From NCBI GenBank assembly GCA_945877265.1, contig CAMCRO010000006.1, forward strand, positions 1 through 37,140: a stretch of 37,140 nt of DNA, read 5' to 3'. Shown here in pieces: positions 16,347 to 24,072 of the stretch. The DNA comes from Rickettsia typhi. GTDB lineage: Bacteria; Pseudomonadota; Alphaproteobacteria; Rickettsiales; Rickettsiaceae. The position numbers and the translations under genes are program-made. Each line of letters starts with the position of its first letter. Within the stretch, counting starts at the first letter, position 1. A model generated the notes under the pieces. It did no database searches. It was not told where the DNA came from and saw only the letters and a program-made list of their open reading frames with translations.

Positions 16347-16381
16347 TATGGAAACGACCAATGCAAGTCTATATAATCATT
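16341..16381. repeat. Nine-base perfect inverted repeat
   Basis: AATGATTAT (16341-16349) and ATAATCATT (16373-16381) are perfect complements around a 23-base spacer, between the folded segment and the end of comF. The role is unknown; it may be a terminator for a transcript from the left, or part of the origin region. The rest of the gap up to 16446 is AT-rich, with a second TTAA-N7-TTAT at 16424-16438. Confidence 0.4.
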
Positions 16382-16446
16382 ATATAAGCATCAATACCAA
16401 TTAACTGGATAAAATCAATTTAATTAAAAAAAAATTATACAAAATT

Positions 16447-17148
16447 TCATCTATAATTTTTTGCTATAGAGAGAATAAAAATTTCTTTCGCTCCGGCTTT
16501 TTTGAGCTCTCTTGCACATAATTTTATTGTTTCTCCTGTTGTGATTACATCATCTATCAACAGAATTTTTTTTCCTAAAACTTGTTCAGGAAATGTGCAT
16601 AAAATCGTATTTTTTAAATTAGTTTTTCGGGCGTTTCTGCTAAAAAAAGTCTGAGATTTGGAGTATTTCACTTTAGATAATATATCTGGAATAAATGGTT
16701 TGTTGCTATTTATACTTAAGTCTTTTGCGATTAAATGAGACTGGTTATACATTCTAAAGATTCTTTTGAGCCTGTGCATGGGCACGCATGTGATTAAATC
16801 TGCTTCTACAATTATATCTTTATATTTTGATAATAACATTTTGGCAAAAAATTTAGATAAGTATGTTTTATCGTGATATTTGAAATTATGAATTAATTTT
16901 TTAGATTTTTCGTTATATTTAAATATGCTTCTGGCGATTGAAAAAGGTGGTTTTTTATGCAAACATCCAAGACAAAGGCTATCTATTTGAATTTCAAATG
17001 GCAGGCCGCAAATTTTACATAAAGGCTCGTTGATAAAAACATAATCTTTCCAGCAATGTGCGCATAAAAGAAATTCTTCGTCTGTTATTTCATGGCAGTC
17101 CATACATCTGGGCGGCATTAAATAATCGACCAAATTTTTAAATATCAT
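16447..17148 (-). CDS. comF: ComF-family phosphoribosyltransferase-like protein
   Basis: The 233-residue protein has the two parts of the ComF family. The N-terminal zinc-ribbon region carries CMDC and CAHC, CKIC and CLGC cysteine pairs within the first 65 residues. A C-terminal phosphoribosyltransferase-like domain has the PRPP motif ILLIDDVITTGET. In naturally competent bacteria ComF takes part in DNA uptake downstream of ComEC; in others its role is unclear. The gene ends just before the candidate origin and follows sspB by 16 bases, so the two are probably co-transcribed. Activity on any particular nucleotide is not predictable. Confidence 0.9.
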   Translation of the reverse strand: MIFKNLVDYLMPPRCMDCHEITDEEFLLCAHCWKDYVFINEPLCKICGLPFEIQIDSLCLGCLHKKPPFSIARSIFKYNEKSKKLIHNFKYHDKTYLSKFFAKMLLSKYKDIIVEADLITCVPMHRLKRIFRMYNQSHLIAKDLSINSNKPFIPDILSKVKYSKSQTFFSRNARKTNLKNTILCTFPEQVLGKKILLIDDVITTGETIKLCARELKKAGAKEIFILSIAKNYR

Positions 17149-17164
17149 CTTTGAGATTTATGAG

Positions 17165-17644
17165 TTAATTATTTTTTCTAAAATGATCTAATACTAGAAT
17201 TTTTTCTTTTTTTACTTCTGTGTCTTGCGGTTTATTGCTCGAAATATTCTTCTTATTTTTAGGGATATTTATTTCAGCAAATTTTGGATTAAACTGGAGC
17301 GAAAATTTTGAACTTGGATCTACAAAAGCAGTGAGCGCAGCGAAAGGTATTATAATATTTTCAGAGATGCCCCCAAAACTTAATTTTACACTTACTTCTC
17401 GATCTGTAGTTTTTAAATCTTCAAACTGATGCTGAAGGACTATTGTCATTTCCTCAGGATATTTTTGCAATAATTTATCGGATAATTTTACACCCGGAAA
17501 TTTTGTTATAAAAGAAATTAAAAAATGATGATCCCCTTTTAGAGGTTGGAATTCTAAGCCTTTTATAAGCTTAATTGCAATATCACGCATTGCATCATCT
17601 ACAAGTTTCGGATAATTTATATAGGAAGAAAATGGTTTATCCAT
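17165..17644 (-). CDS. sspB: SspB-like ClpXP adaptor (alphaproteobacterial type)
   Basis: The 159 residues match alphaproteobacterial SspB, which delivers ssrA-tagged and other substrates to ClpXP. The conserved core includes IPFAALTAFVDPSSKFSLQF at about 98-117. The protein ends with a flexible linker and the hydrophobic-basic tail ILVLDHFRKNN, the expected ClpX-docking motif. In Caulobacter, SspB-alpha also helps regulated proteolysis in the cell cycle. The gene precedes comF by 16 bases and is divergent from psd, with a perfect palindrome in the space between (17709-17731). Confidence 0.9.
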   Translation of the reverse strand: MDKPFSSYINYPKLVDDAMRDIAIKLIKGLEFQPLKGDHHFLISFITKFPGVKLSDKLLQKYPEEMTIVLQHQFEDLKTTDREVSVKLSFGGISENIIIPFAALTAFVDPSSKFSLQFNPKFAEINIPKNKKNISSNKPQDTEVKKEKILVLDHFRKNN

Positions 17645-17708
17645 TGTAATATAGCGAAGTTTTTAGTAATCTTTTGCATGCGTCATGCTACCCTTTAGTT
17701 TTAAAAGG

Positions 17709-17731
17709 TCAAGATTTTTGTAAAATCTTGA
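17709..17731. promoter_or_regulatory. Perfect 10-base inverted repeat between divergent sspB and psd
   Basis: TCAAGATTTT and AAAATCTTGA form a perfect ten-base stem around TGT, 65 bases from the sspB start and 31 from the psd start. No T-tract follows on either strand, and both genes start here rather than end, so an operator or leader hairpin is more likely than a terminator. No binding protein can be named. Confidence 0.45.
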
Positions 17732-17762
17732 GAAACATAATTTTAGTTATTGAGTTTTGAAA

Positions 17763-18461
17763 ATGTTTAAAAATTATCCCGATTGGACAAAAGCAATTCA
17801 TAAAGAAGGCCATATTTTTATTTTTATAGCAGCTGCTGTTACTTTTTTATTTTCGTCTGCAAGTACGAATCTTGGATGGATGTGCTTTGTTGGAACTATA
17901 TGGTGCGCATTCTTTTTTAGAAACCCTGAAAGAATTACTCCAGATATAAAGGGTGCTATAATTAGCCCAGCTGATGGAATAGTTCAGGCTATTACAGATG
18001 TAAAGCCCCCTGCTGAGCTTGGACTTGGCGAAGATGAAATGACACGCGTTAGTGTATTTTTAAACATATTTAATGTGCATGTGAATAGAGTGCCTGCAGA
18101 TGGCAAAATTATCAAATTACATTATCACCCTGGGAAGTTTTTTAATGCATCATTAGATAAAGCAAGCATACATAACGAGAGGCAATCTATTTCCATGGAA
18201 ACTTCAACAGGCCATGTTATAGCTTTTGTTCAAATTGCTGGTTTAATAGCTAGAAGAATAATATGTGATTTGGAAGAAGCGATGGATGTGAAAGCAGGAC
18301 AAAGATTTGGAATAATCCGTTTTGGAAGTAGAGTTGATGTTTATCTTCCTAAGGGCTCTTTTATAAATGTTGCAGTAGGGCAGACAATGATAGGAGGAGA
18401 AACTATTATTGCAAATTTGGATGAGAAAAAAGCTAAAAAATTAAATTTTGAAATTCGGTGA
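17763..18461 (+). CDS. psd: Phosphatidylserine decarboxylase proenzyme (short form)
   Basis: Psd converts phosphatidylserine to phosphatidylethanolamine at the inner membrane. The short alphaproteobacterial form of 232 residues has two N-terminal membrane-associated segments (about 17-32 and 36-52), then the catalytic domain with FFRNPER, SPADG and [14 protein letters not shown]. Self-cleavage to make the pyruvoyl group is expected between G188 and S189 in [15 protein letters not shown] two codons upstream could also serve as start; the ATG at 17763 is preferred. Its TGA overlaps the GTG start of pssA by four bases, so the two consecutive enzymes of phosphatidylethanolamine synthesis are coupled. 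Confidence 0.96.
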   Translation: MFKNYPDWTKAIHKEGHIFIFIAAAVTFLFSSASTNLGWMCFVGTIWCAFFFRNPERITPDIKGAIISPADGIVQAITDVKPPAELGLGEDEMTRVSVFLNIFNVHVNRVPADGKIIKLHYHPGKFFNASLDKASIHNERQSISMETSTGHVIAFVQIAGLIARRIICDLEEAMDVKAGQRFGIIRFGSRVDVYLPKGSFINVAVGQTMIGGETIIANLDEKKAKKLNFEIR

Positions 18462-19261
18462 AATTAATAAATAGAAATCGTAGGTTAGGTTTTAAAAATC
18501 GGCCCGTTAGCTTAATAAAACTTATTCCTAATATTATTACCATAATAGGATTATGTGCAGGGCTTAGCGCTATTAGATTTGCTCTCGCTGCAAAATGGGA
18601 GCTTGCAGTTACATGCACTATAATTGCTGCTATTATTGATGCAATTGATGGGAAAATAGCAAGGCTTTTAAATTCAACTTCTATTTTTGGTGCTGAACTT
18701 GATTCTTTATGCGATGCCCTTAATTTTGGCATAGCTCCCGTTTTAGTTACATATTTTTGGACATTGGATGATTACAGCATAAAAGTTGTTTCATGGGGAA
18801 TTGTTCTTTTATTTTCTGTGTGCGCAGTATTAAGGCTTGCAAGATTTAACACAATGGCAATTTCTGCAAGCGAAGATAAAATTCTTTCTGGGTTTTTTAT
18901 TGGAATTCCGGCCCCTGCTGGGGCGATTTTAGCTCTTATGCCCCTTATTTATGAGTTTGATTTAAGAGAATATACTGATTTTTCCTTCCAGCCACATCCT
19001 TTGATTATAGCTGTATATCAGTGCGCTATTGCGGTTTTGATGGCAAGTAAGCTTCCTACATTTTCTATAAAAAACATCTCCGTTGATCCTAAGAATCTCT
19101 GGCTCTGGCTGATTTTTGCAGGAATTATAATTATTTCTGCATTTTTATATACCTGGATAGTACTGCCTTTGGTTGCAATTTTATATATATGTTCATTGCC
19201 TTTTAGTTACTTATCTTATAGGAAATTAAGAGACTTAACAGATTCCAGTAAAACTTTATGA
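18458..19261 (+). CDS. pssA: CDP-diacylglycerol--serine O-phosphatidyltransferase
   Basis: PssA joins CDP-diacylglycerol and serine to make phosphatidylserine, the substrate of the neighbouring Psd. The 267-residue integral membrane protein has the CDP-alcohol phosphotransferase signature D-G-x2-A-R-x8-G-x3-D-x3-D, visible as DGKIARLL followed by GAELDSLCD at about residues 64-87, and about seven or eight hydrophobic helices. The start is GTG, overlapping psd's stop. The TGA overlaps the ATG of fliR (ATGA), so psd, pssA and fliR form one translational unit. Confidence 0.95.
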   Translation: MKLINRNRRLGFKNRPVSLIKLIPNIITIIGLCAGLSAIRFALAAKWELAVTCTIIAAIIDAIDGKIARLLNSTSIFGAELDSLCDALNFGIAPVLVTYFWTLDDYSIKVVSWGIVLLFSVCAVLRLARFNTMAISASEDKILSGFFIGIPAPAGAILALMPLIYEFDLREYTDFSFQPHPLIIAVYQCAIAVLMASKLPTFSIKNISVDPKNLWLWLIFAGIIIISAFLYTWIVLPLVAILYICSLPFSYLSYRKLRDLTDSSKTL

Positions 19262-20007
19262 TAGGAACAATCACTTTAGAGTTTTTGTTTAAATTTTTTT
19301 TAGTTTTTGCAAGGTTTGCTGCTTTGGTGATTTTTTTACCCGGTCTTGGTGATGAAAGAGTTTTAGTAAGATTCAAACTGTTATTTGCTGTTTTTTTCTC
19401 TTTTATTGTTATTCCGATGGTTGAAGCTAGCTTGCCAAGCTTTTCTACTTCTTCTTCCACTTTATTATTTTATTTAGCTTCAGAAAGCCTCATCGGACTT
19501 ATGCTCGGGTTATGTATTAGGATTTATTACACCTCTTTTCTTATTGTGGGAAATTTGATTTCTATGGAATCCGGACTTAGCGCAGCTTCTATGTTTGACC
19601 CAGGGCAGAAGGAGCAAGTCATGATATTTAGTAGTTTTTTGATGCTACTTAGTTTGATTTCAATTTTCTCTACTGATACTCACCATATTTTTATCTCTGG
19701 TTTTATAGAAAGCTATAGTAAATTTCAACCAGGCTTTATGCTGGATCTCGGAGATCTTGCAGATAGAATGAGCAGAGTGGCTGGCGATAGTTTTTTACTG
19801 GCATTTAAAATTTCCTCTCCTTTTTTGATAGTTGGAGTTGCAATTTTAGTTGGAAGCGGTGTGTTATCCCGCTTAATGCCTACTTTGCAGGTTTTATTTG
19901 TTATTACTCCAGTGCAGATTTTGGTTATGTTTGCTGTGTTATTTATAGTTTGTGGCAATATTATTGAATTAGTGATCCAGAATATTATATCAATATTTCA
20001 TCTTTAA
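19258..20007 (+). CDS. fliR: Flagellar export apparatus protein FliR
   Basis: The 249 residues form a polytopic inner-membrane protein of the FliR/SctT family, part of the FliPQR core gate of the flagellar type III export system. Family features include the N-terminal FFLVFARFAALVIFLPGLGD, the central GNLISMESGLSAASMFDPG and the ALPxLQV-like LSRLMPTLQVLFVITPVQI. No other export-gate gene is next to it; it is the third gene of the phospholipid operon. The unrelated SctT of an injectisome is a formal alternative, but fliX in the same window favours flagella. A small hairpin (AATGAT/ATCATT, 20007-20021) follows the stop, without a T-tract. Confidence 0.93.
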   Translation: MIGTITLEFLFKFFLVFARFAALVIFLPGLGDERVLVRFKLLFAVFFSFIVIPMVEASLPSFSTSSSTLLFYLASESLIGLMLGLCIRIYYTSFLIVGNLISMESGLSAASMFDPGQKEQVMIFSSFLMLLSLISIFSTDTHHIFISGFIESYSKFQPGFMLDLGDLADRMSRVAGDSFLLAFKISSPFLIVGVAILVGSGVLSRLMPTLQVLFVITPVQILVMFAVLFIVCGNIIELVIQNIISIFHL

Positions 20008-20230
20008 ATGATTGTATCATTAGCCTATTTGAATTAGTTGTGTTGTTTACTTATTATTTATTGGTTTGGGTTTTTAGCGGGGCGCAATCTGCTTTAATCT
20101 GAAATTTTCTATTATTGGGGTTTTTTAGCAAAGAATATTTTTATTTTTGGAGAGGCTATTAACTAGATAATTGATTTTCTATTACCTCATGATAATGTTT
20201 TAATTAATAATCTTTTAAATTTTAGAGTAT

Positions 20231-20710
20231 ATGAAAAAATTTGTAGTAAATTGTGATTTTGGCGGTCAGATGGCTCCTTTTGCTGTTTATATTGGAGTGC
20301 CTGAGGGAGGACATCATCCCCTCCATTTTCAGGGGGATTGGCTTTCAAAGAATAGAGGTGGCTCTATTCCCCCGAATATCATGGATGCTGTTGGAAAATT
20401 AAAGGATATAGCTGTAAAAAATAAAGTTTCGTTAGAAGAGCTATGTGTTTACGCATTAGGTGCAGCTCAGCAAGAAAAAGATCAAGGTAATTTAGCGGAA
20501 TCAGGAGCTGATTCAGAAGAATTAGACGAAGAAGATCTCAATCTTGACGACTTGTTTGATGATGAAGATGATGACATTGTTATGTCTAATTCAGATGAAG
20601 ATTCTAGCGAAGATGATGATCTAAGCGAAGATGAAGATTTTGGCGAAGAAGATGATTTGTTCGATTATGAAGATTTAGATACAGAAAGTCCTGATTCAGA
20701 GAAAAAATAA
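20231..20710 (+). CDS. DUF2610-like protein with long acidic tail
   Basis: A 159-residue cytosolic protein. The first 80 residues (starting MKKFVVNCDFGGQMAPFAVY) match from memory a small conserved family seen in Rickettsiales, probably DUF2610; its function is unknown. A predicted helical part, PNIMDAVGKLKDIAVKNKVS, follows. From about residue 93 to the end the protein is almost wholly Asp, Glu and Ser (for example FDDEDDDI), much longer than a simple charged tail. Acidic tails can bind basic proteins or divalent cations; that is inference. The start follows TTTAGAGTAT. The gene is flanked by fliR (223 bases upstream) and a convergent tRNA. Confidence 0.75.
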   Translation: MKKFVVNCDFGGQMAPFAVYIGVPEGGHHPLHFQGDWLSKNRGGSIPPNIMDAVGKLKDIAVKNKVSLEELCVYALGAAQQEKDQGNLAESGADSEELDEEDLNLDDLFDDEDDDIVMSNSDEDSSEDDDLSEDEDFGEEDDLFDYEDLDTESPDSEKK

Positions 20711-20721
20711 TGATAATAAAA

Positions 20722-20798
20722 TGGTGGGTCAGGCAGGACTTGAACCTGCGACAACACCGTTATGAGCGGTGGGTTCTAACCAACTGAACTACTGACCC
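20722..20798 (-). tRNA. tRNA with CAT anticodon (elongator Met or Ile2)
   Basis: A complete 77-base cloverleaf: acceptor GGGTCAG/CTGACCC, D arm GTTC/GAAC, anticodon stem CACCG/CGGTG with loop CTCATAA, T arm GCAGG/CCTGC, and an encoded CCA. The acceptor's first pair is G-C, so it is not the initiator. It could be elongator tRNA-Met or the lysidine-modified tRNA-Ile; sequence alone does not decide, though the variable-loop and T-arm region looks somewhat Ile2-like. Confidence 0.95.
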
Positions 20799-20886
20799 TC
20801 TATCTAGCCTTCTACTTTGAATTATCTAGCTTAAAGTAAAATTTAGTTATCTATACTATTTTTGCTTTCAGAAGTCTATCATAAAC

Positions 20887-21579
20887 TTATTTTAAATGGA
20901 GAATTTTTATAATTTCTTCTGAAGAATATCGCTTTAAAGGCCCATATATTCTGTTATCTCGCAATGTAAAAAATTCTTTGTTAATAGCTTTGAGATTCAT
21001 GATAGGGCCGAATTTAATTAAGATGTCTTCATCTCCGCCGTCTGGATTTGCATAATCCGGAATAATCATTTTATCTAAAGATATAGGCTTTGTTTTAAAA
21101 TAAATTTGCGCTTTTTGTTCTGTTTCTTTGTGGGTTAGGTTTAGAATTATAGATTCAGGATTTAGAACGCATTTATCAATTTTTATGGAATCTTCGATTT
21201 TTAAATTAGTTTCTAGCAAAAATTTGAAAATATTATCTTCCGCTCCTATTCTAGATAATTCATCTAGTTCATAATCGTAAATTGAGACAAATTTGTTCCC
21301 GCCTACTATTACAAGAGGGTGGGGAGAGTCGTAATTAGCTCTAAATTTTCCAGGTTTTTCTATTAATAAAATCCCACCTATATTAGTAGTTATTTCACCT
21401 TCTTTGTTATATTGGGTGAATTTTACTGCAAATTTATTTAGATTATTAAGATAAGATTCTATCTCATCTAACAGCCTATGCTCGCAAAGACTTTGCCCGT
21501 GTGAGCTTAGAGGATAAAATATTACATAAATTATATAAGCAGAAATTAGTAAAAAGTTTCTTATTTTTTTAATTTGCAT
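20887..21579 (-). CDS. lolA: Outer-membrane lipoprotein carrier LolA
   Basis: LolA carries lipoproteins across the periplasm from LolCDE to the outer membrane. The 230-residue protein has an N-terminal hydrophobic signal (about 8-29, ending SSHGQS). The mature part follows the LolA fold: EIESYLNNLNKFAVKFTQYN, GGILLIEKPGKFRANYDSPHPLVIVGG and LKAINKEFFTLRD. Two or more lipoproteins are encoded nearby (patatin, BON protein, solute-binding protein), giving it local clients. It stands alone on the minus strand, divergent from pntA by 57 bases. Confidence 0.9.
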   Translation of the reverse strand: MQIKKIRNFLLISAYIIYVIFYPLSSHGQSLCEHRLLDEIESYLNNLNKFAVKFTQYNKEGEITTNIGGILLIEKPGKFRANYDSPHPLVIVGGNKFVSIYDYELDELSRIGAEDNIFKFLLETNLKIEDSIKIDKCVLNPESIILNLTHKETEQKAQIYFKTKPISLDKMIIPDYANPDGGDEDILIKFGPIMNLKAINKEFFTLRDNRIYGPLKRYSSEEIIKILHLK

Positions 21580-21636
21580 ATTGGGATCTAAAATTTATAA
21601 TCTTGGAATATATCAAGTTTATAAGCAAACTAATAG

Positions 21637-22743
21637 ATGAAAATATCAGCCATAAAAGAAAAAGCTCAAAATGAGAAAAGAGTTGCTATAACTCCTGAAG
21701 CAGTAAAGACCTATGTCAAAATGGGTTTTGAGGTATGTTTAGAGAAAGGAATTGGAGAAAGCTCCAATTTTTTCGATGCCGAATATGCAGAAGCAGGCGC
21801 AAAATTATCCAGCGTTCCAATGGAAATTTTAAGCGATGCAGATATTATTCTCAAAGTTCAATTTTCACCATCTGAAGAAAGCTATTCCGAGAAAGTTTTT
21901 GCCAAAGAAGGAGCAATAATAATAGGGCTGCTAAACCCTTATGAAAATCAGGAATTAGTGCAATATTATAAAGAGAAAAAAATAAATCTGCTTGCTATGG
22001 AGTTCGTTCCAAGAACCACCAAAGCTCAAAGCTTCGATGCTTTATCCTCTCAGTCTAATTTAGTTGGATATAGAGCTGTGATTGAAGCGGCAAATTTATA
22101 TCCTAAATCTATACCTATGTTTATGACTGCTGCAGGAACTATTGTGCCTGCTAAGCTATTAGTTCTTGGTGCTGGCGTTGCAGGGCTGCAGGCTATTGCA
22201 ACAGCAAAAAGACTCGGCGCATCTGTTTATGCTTATGACGTTAGAGCTGCTGCGAAAGAGCAAGTGGAAAGCCTGGGAGCTAAATTTCTTTATCCAGAAG
22301 AAAAATTAGATTTATCTAATAATGGAATATATGCAAAAGAAACAGGCACAGAGTTTGCAAGCAAACAAGAAGAGATGCTAGAGAAAGAGATTTCTAAATT
22401 TGATATAGTTATTACTACTGCCATGATTCCAGGAAAAAAAGCTCCAATATTAATTACTAAAAATATGGTGCATAAAATGAAACCAGGCTCTGTGATTGTT
22501 GATGCGGCGGCTTCCGGCGGCGGAAATTGTGAATATACTAAGCTAAATGAAATTAGTGAAGAAAATGGAGTTAAAATTTTGGGATGGTCAAATTTTGCTT
22601 CTAATATCGCCCAGGATGCCTCAAAACTTTATGCCAAAAACCTTTCTAACTTAATTACTTATTTATCAAAAAATTCTGTGTTTTTGGATGAAAGCGATGA
22701 GATTGTGAAAAGTATGTTATTGACTTGTAGGGAAAATGCGTAA
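21637..22743 (+). CDS. pntA: NAD(P) transhydrogenase alpha subunit, part 1
   Basis: The proton-translocating transhydrogenase uses the membrane potential to reduce NADP with NADH. This 368-residue soluble part (domain I) binds NAD(H). Family marks are RVAITPEAV near the N-terminus, FDALSSQSNLVGYRAVIEAA, MTAAGTIVPAKLLVLGAGVAGLQ and the transhydrogenase-typical RAAAKEQVESLGAKF, which separates it from alanine dehydrogenase. The C-terminal membrane segment found in fused PntA is missing, as in split alphaproteobacterial forms. pntAB and pntB would normally follow; here a patatin lipoprotein gene overlaps its end by eight bases, so the membrane subunits must lie elsewhere or be lost. Confidence 0.92.
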   Translation: MKISAIKEKAQNEKRVAITPEAVKTYVKMGFEVCLEKGIGESSNFFDAEYAEAGAKLSSVPMEILSDADIILKVQFSPSEESYSEKVFAKEGAIIIGLLNPYENQELVQYYKEKKINLLAMEFVPRTTKAQSFDALSSQSNLVGYRAVIEAANLYPKSIPMFMTAAGTIVPAKLLVLGAGVAGLQAIATAKRLGASVYAYDVRAAAKEQVESLGAKFLYPEEKLDLSNNGIYAKETGTEFASKQEEMLEKEISKFDIVITTAMIPGKKAPILITKNMVHKMKPGSVIVDAAASGGGNCEYTKLNEISEENGVKILGWSNFASNIAQDASKLYAKNLSNLITYLSKNSVFLDESDEIVKSMLLTCRENA

Positions 22744-23635
22744 TTTACTGTTAGTTTTTCTTAGCTTAGTTTTATCTAGCTGTCAGAGCAATTTCATAAA
22801 AGCCATTTATAATTTTAGAGCACAAACTCCTGCGCCTATTAAAAAAGATATAAAGGTTGCTCTGGTCCTAGGCGGCGGTGGCTCAAGATCCATCGCTCAG
22901 ATTGGCGTTATAGAAATCTTAGAAAAAAATGGAATTAAGGCTGATTTGATAATTGGAACTAGCGGTGGGAGCATTATTGGCGCTCTTTACGCTGATAGTG
23001 CTGATATTGAGACGGTGAAGAAGATAGGACTAAATTTCAAAAGAGCCGATATATTAAATCTTTCGCTTAAAAATGCTATTGAAGGTGCAAGAAGCCTTAG
23101 AGGTGGATTTGATGGAAGCTCGGCAGAAAAATTTATTGAGCAAAATCTTAAAGCACAAGATTTTAATCAGCTAAAAATACCTTTTATAGCAGTTGCAACT
23201 GATATTAATTCTGGCCAGACTGTTGAGCTCCGAAGCGGCAAAATCGCACCTTCCGTTAGGGCTTCTTGCGCTATCCCTGGGCTTTTCTCTCCTGTTGAAA
23301 TATATGGCATGACTCTAGTTGATGGCGGGGTTACAGCGCCTCTTGCAATTGATATTGCAAAAAGCTATAGGCCTAAATTAATTATAGCTGTTGATGTGAG
23401 CTTATCTTTGAAAAAGGACAAGGTTCAAAATATGCTCGAATTAGTCCATAGATCTGCGCTTTTAAGCTATAATGCTTTGAATGAATTAAATGGAAAACGC
23501 GCTGATATATTAATTAAACCTTATCTTGAAGATGTTGGTATATTTGATGACCACAAAAATGAAGAAATTTATAACGCTGGAAAATTAGAAGCTGAGAAAT
23601 ATATAAAGCAAATAAAAGCTAAGCTGAAAAAGTAA
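22736..23635 (+). CDS. Patatin-like phospholipase, predicted lipoprotein
   Basis: A 299-residue RssA-type patatin hydrolase. The signal peptide ends in a lipobox, LSSC with C16 as the lipidated residue, so the protein is probably anchored in an envelope membrane. The oxyanion-hole GGGGSRS lies at 46-52, the nucleophile S76 in GTSGGS, and the catalytic D196 in VDGGV, completing the Ser-Asp dyad. Intracellular Rickettsiales use patatin enzymes in host membrane entry or escape, but a lipoprotein form acting on the bacterium's own phospholipids is equally possible. It overlaps pntA by eight bases. A dispersed repeat starts immediately after its stop codon. Confidence 0.9.
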   Translation: MRNLLLVFLSLVLSSCQSNFIKAIYNFRAQTPAPIKKDIKVALVLGGGGSRSIAQIGVIEILEKNGIKADLIIGTSGGSIIGALYADSADIETVKKIGLNFKRADILNLSLKNAIEGARSLRGGFDGSSAEKFIEQNLKAQDFNQLKIPFIAVATDINSGQTVELRSGKIAPSVRASCAIPGLFSPVEIYGMTLVDGGVTAPLAIDIAKSYRPKLIIAVDVSLSLKKDKVQNMLELVHRSALLSYNALNELNGKRADILIKPYLEDVGIFDDHKNEEIYNAGKLEAEKYIKQIKAKLKK

Positions 23636-23760
23636 TACCCAGCTTCATTTTTAAATAATCCAAACGATTTTTGCAGAACTCATCGTGCTCACCTATTATA
23701 TATAGGCTCCGCGCGATTCGTCTTTAAAACCATTAGTCTTCTTTAATCTGAAGCTTGGTA
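23636..23760. repeat. Dispersed repeat element with 12-base inverted ends, copy 1
   Basis: The element begins TACCCAGCTTCA directly after the patatin stop codon and ends TGAAGCTTGGTA; these ends are inverted copies with one mismatch. Inside is the palindromic CCTATTATATATAGG. About 80 bases from its left end recur, with few differences, at the right edge of the window (37061 onward), and its first part recurs at 23844. The size (125 bases) and inverted ends resemble Rickettsiales palindromic elements. Confidence 0.75.
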
Positions 23761-23843
23761 TATAGTAATGTCCTAATGATTTCTCGTGTTATTTATACAC
23801 TTCAGGTTCTTGCTCCTACGCTCAAATGAAAATATTTTAGCTA

Positions 23844-23885
23844 TACCAAGCTTCATTTTTAAGTTATCCAAGCGATTTTTGCAAC
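23844..23885. repeat. Dispersed repeat, partial copy 2
   Basis: TACCAAGCTTCATTTTTAAG and the next bases follow the start of copy 1 and copy 3 for about 40 bases (ending near GCGATTTTTGCA), then diverge. No matching inverted right end was found nearby, so this is a truncated or decayed copy. Confidence 0.6.
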
Positions 23886-23965
23886 ACTCGCCTTTGGGTG
23901 CAGATTTGCGCCGCTGTTATTGCGAGCAAACTCGGAGAGCACGGCACAATAAAATATCAACCTGG

Positions 23966-24072
23966 ATCACCAGGGAGCTAAAGCTCCTCGTGATGACGAA
24001 TCATAGCTGACTTACCGCATCGATTTTCAAACATCCTCGTAGTGATAATGAAAATCTAGGATTCTCATTATC
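23966..24072. repeat. Cluster of strong hairpins in the patatin-coiled-coil gap
   Basis: Three stem structures lie in about 100 bases. ATCAC/GTGAT enclosing GGAGCT/AGCTCC is at 23966-23994. GATTTTCA/TGAAAATC is at 24022-24056. A 13-base stem with one mismatch starts GATAATGA (24044) and ends TCATTATC (24072) around TAG. The last two share bases and cannot form together. The first resembles the interspersed palindromes (GGATCAC...GTGATGAC) common in Rickettsiales. The rest of the gap to 24153 shows nothing further. Confidence 0.55.

Noticed and set aside
16381-16440. IHF-binding site near the origin
   Set aside because: Candidate ATCAA segments fail at the required TTR spacing, so none is called.
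18433-19460. Minus-strand frames opposite pssA and fliR
   Set aside because: They are antisense to two clear membrane-protein genes and show no family features.
23786-24010. 74-codon plus-strand frame in the patatin-downstream gap
   Set aside because: It runs across dispersed repeats and palindromes, has no family resemblance and no ribosome site; it is repeat-derived.
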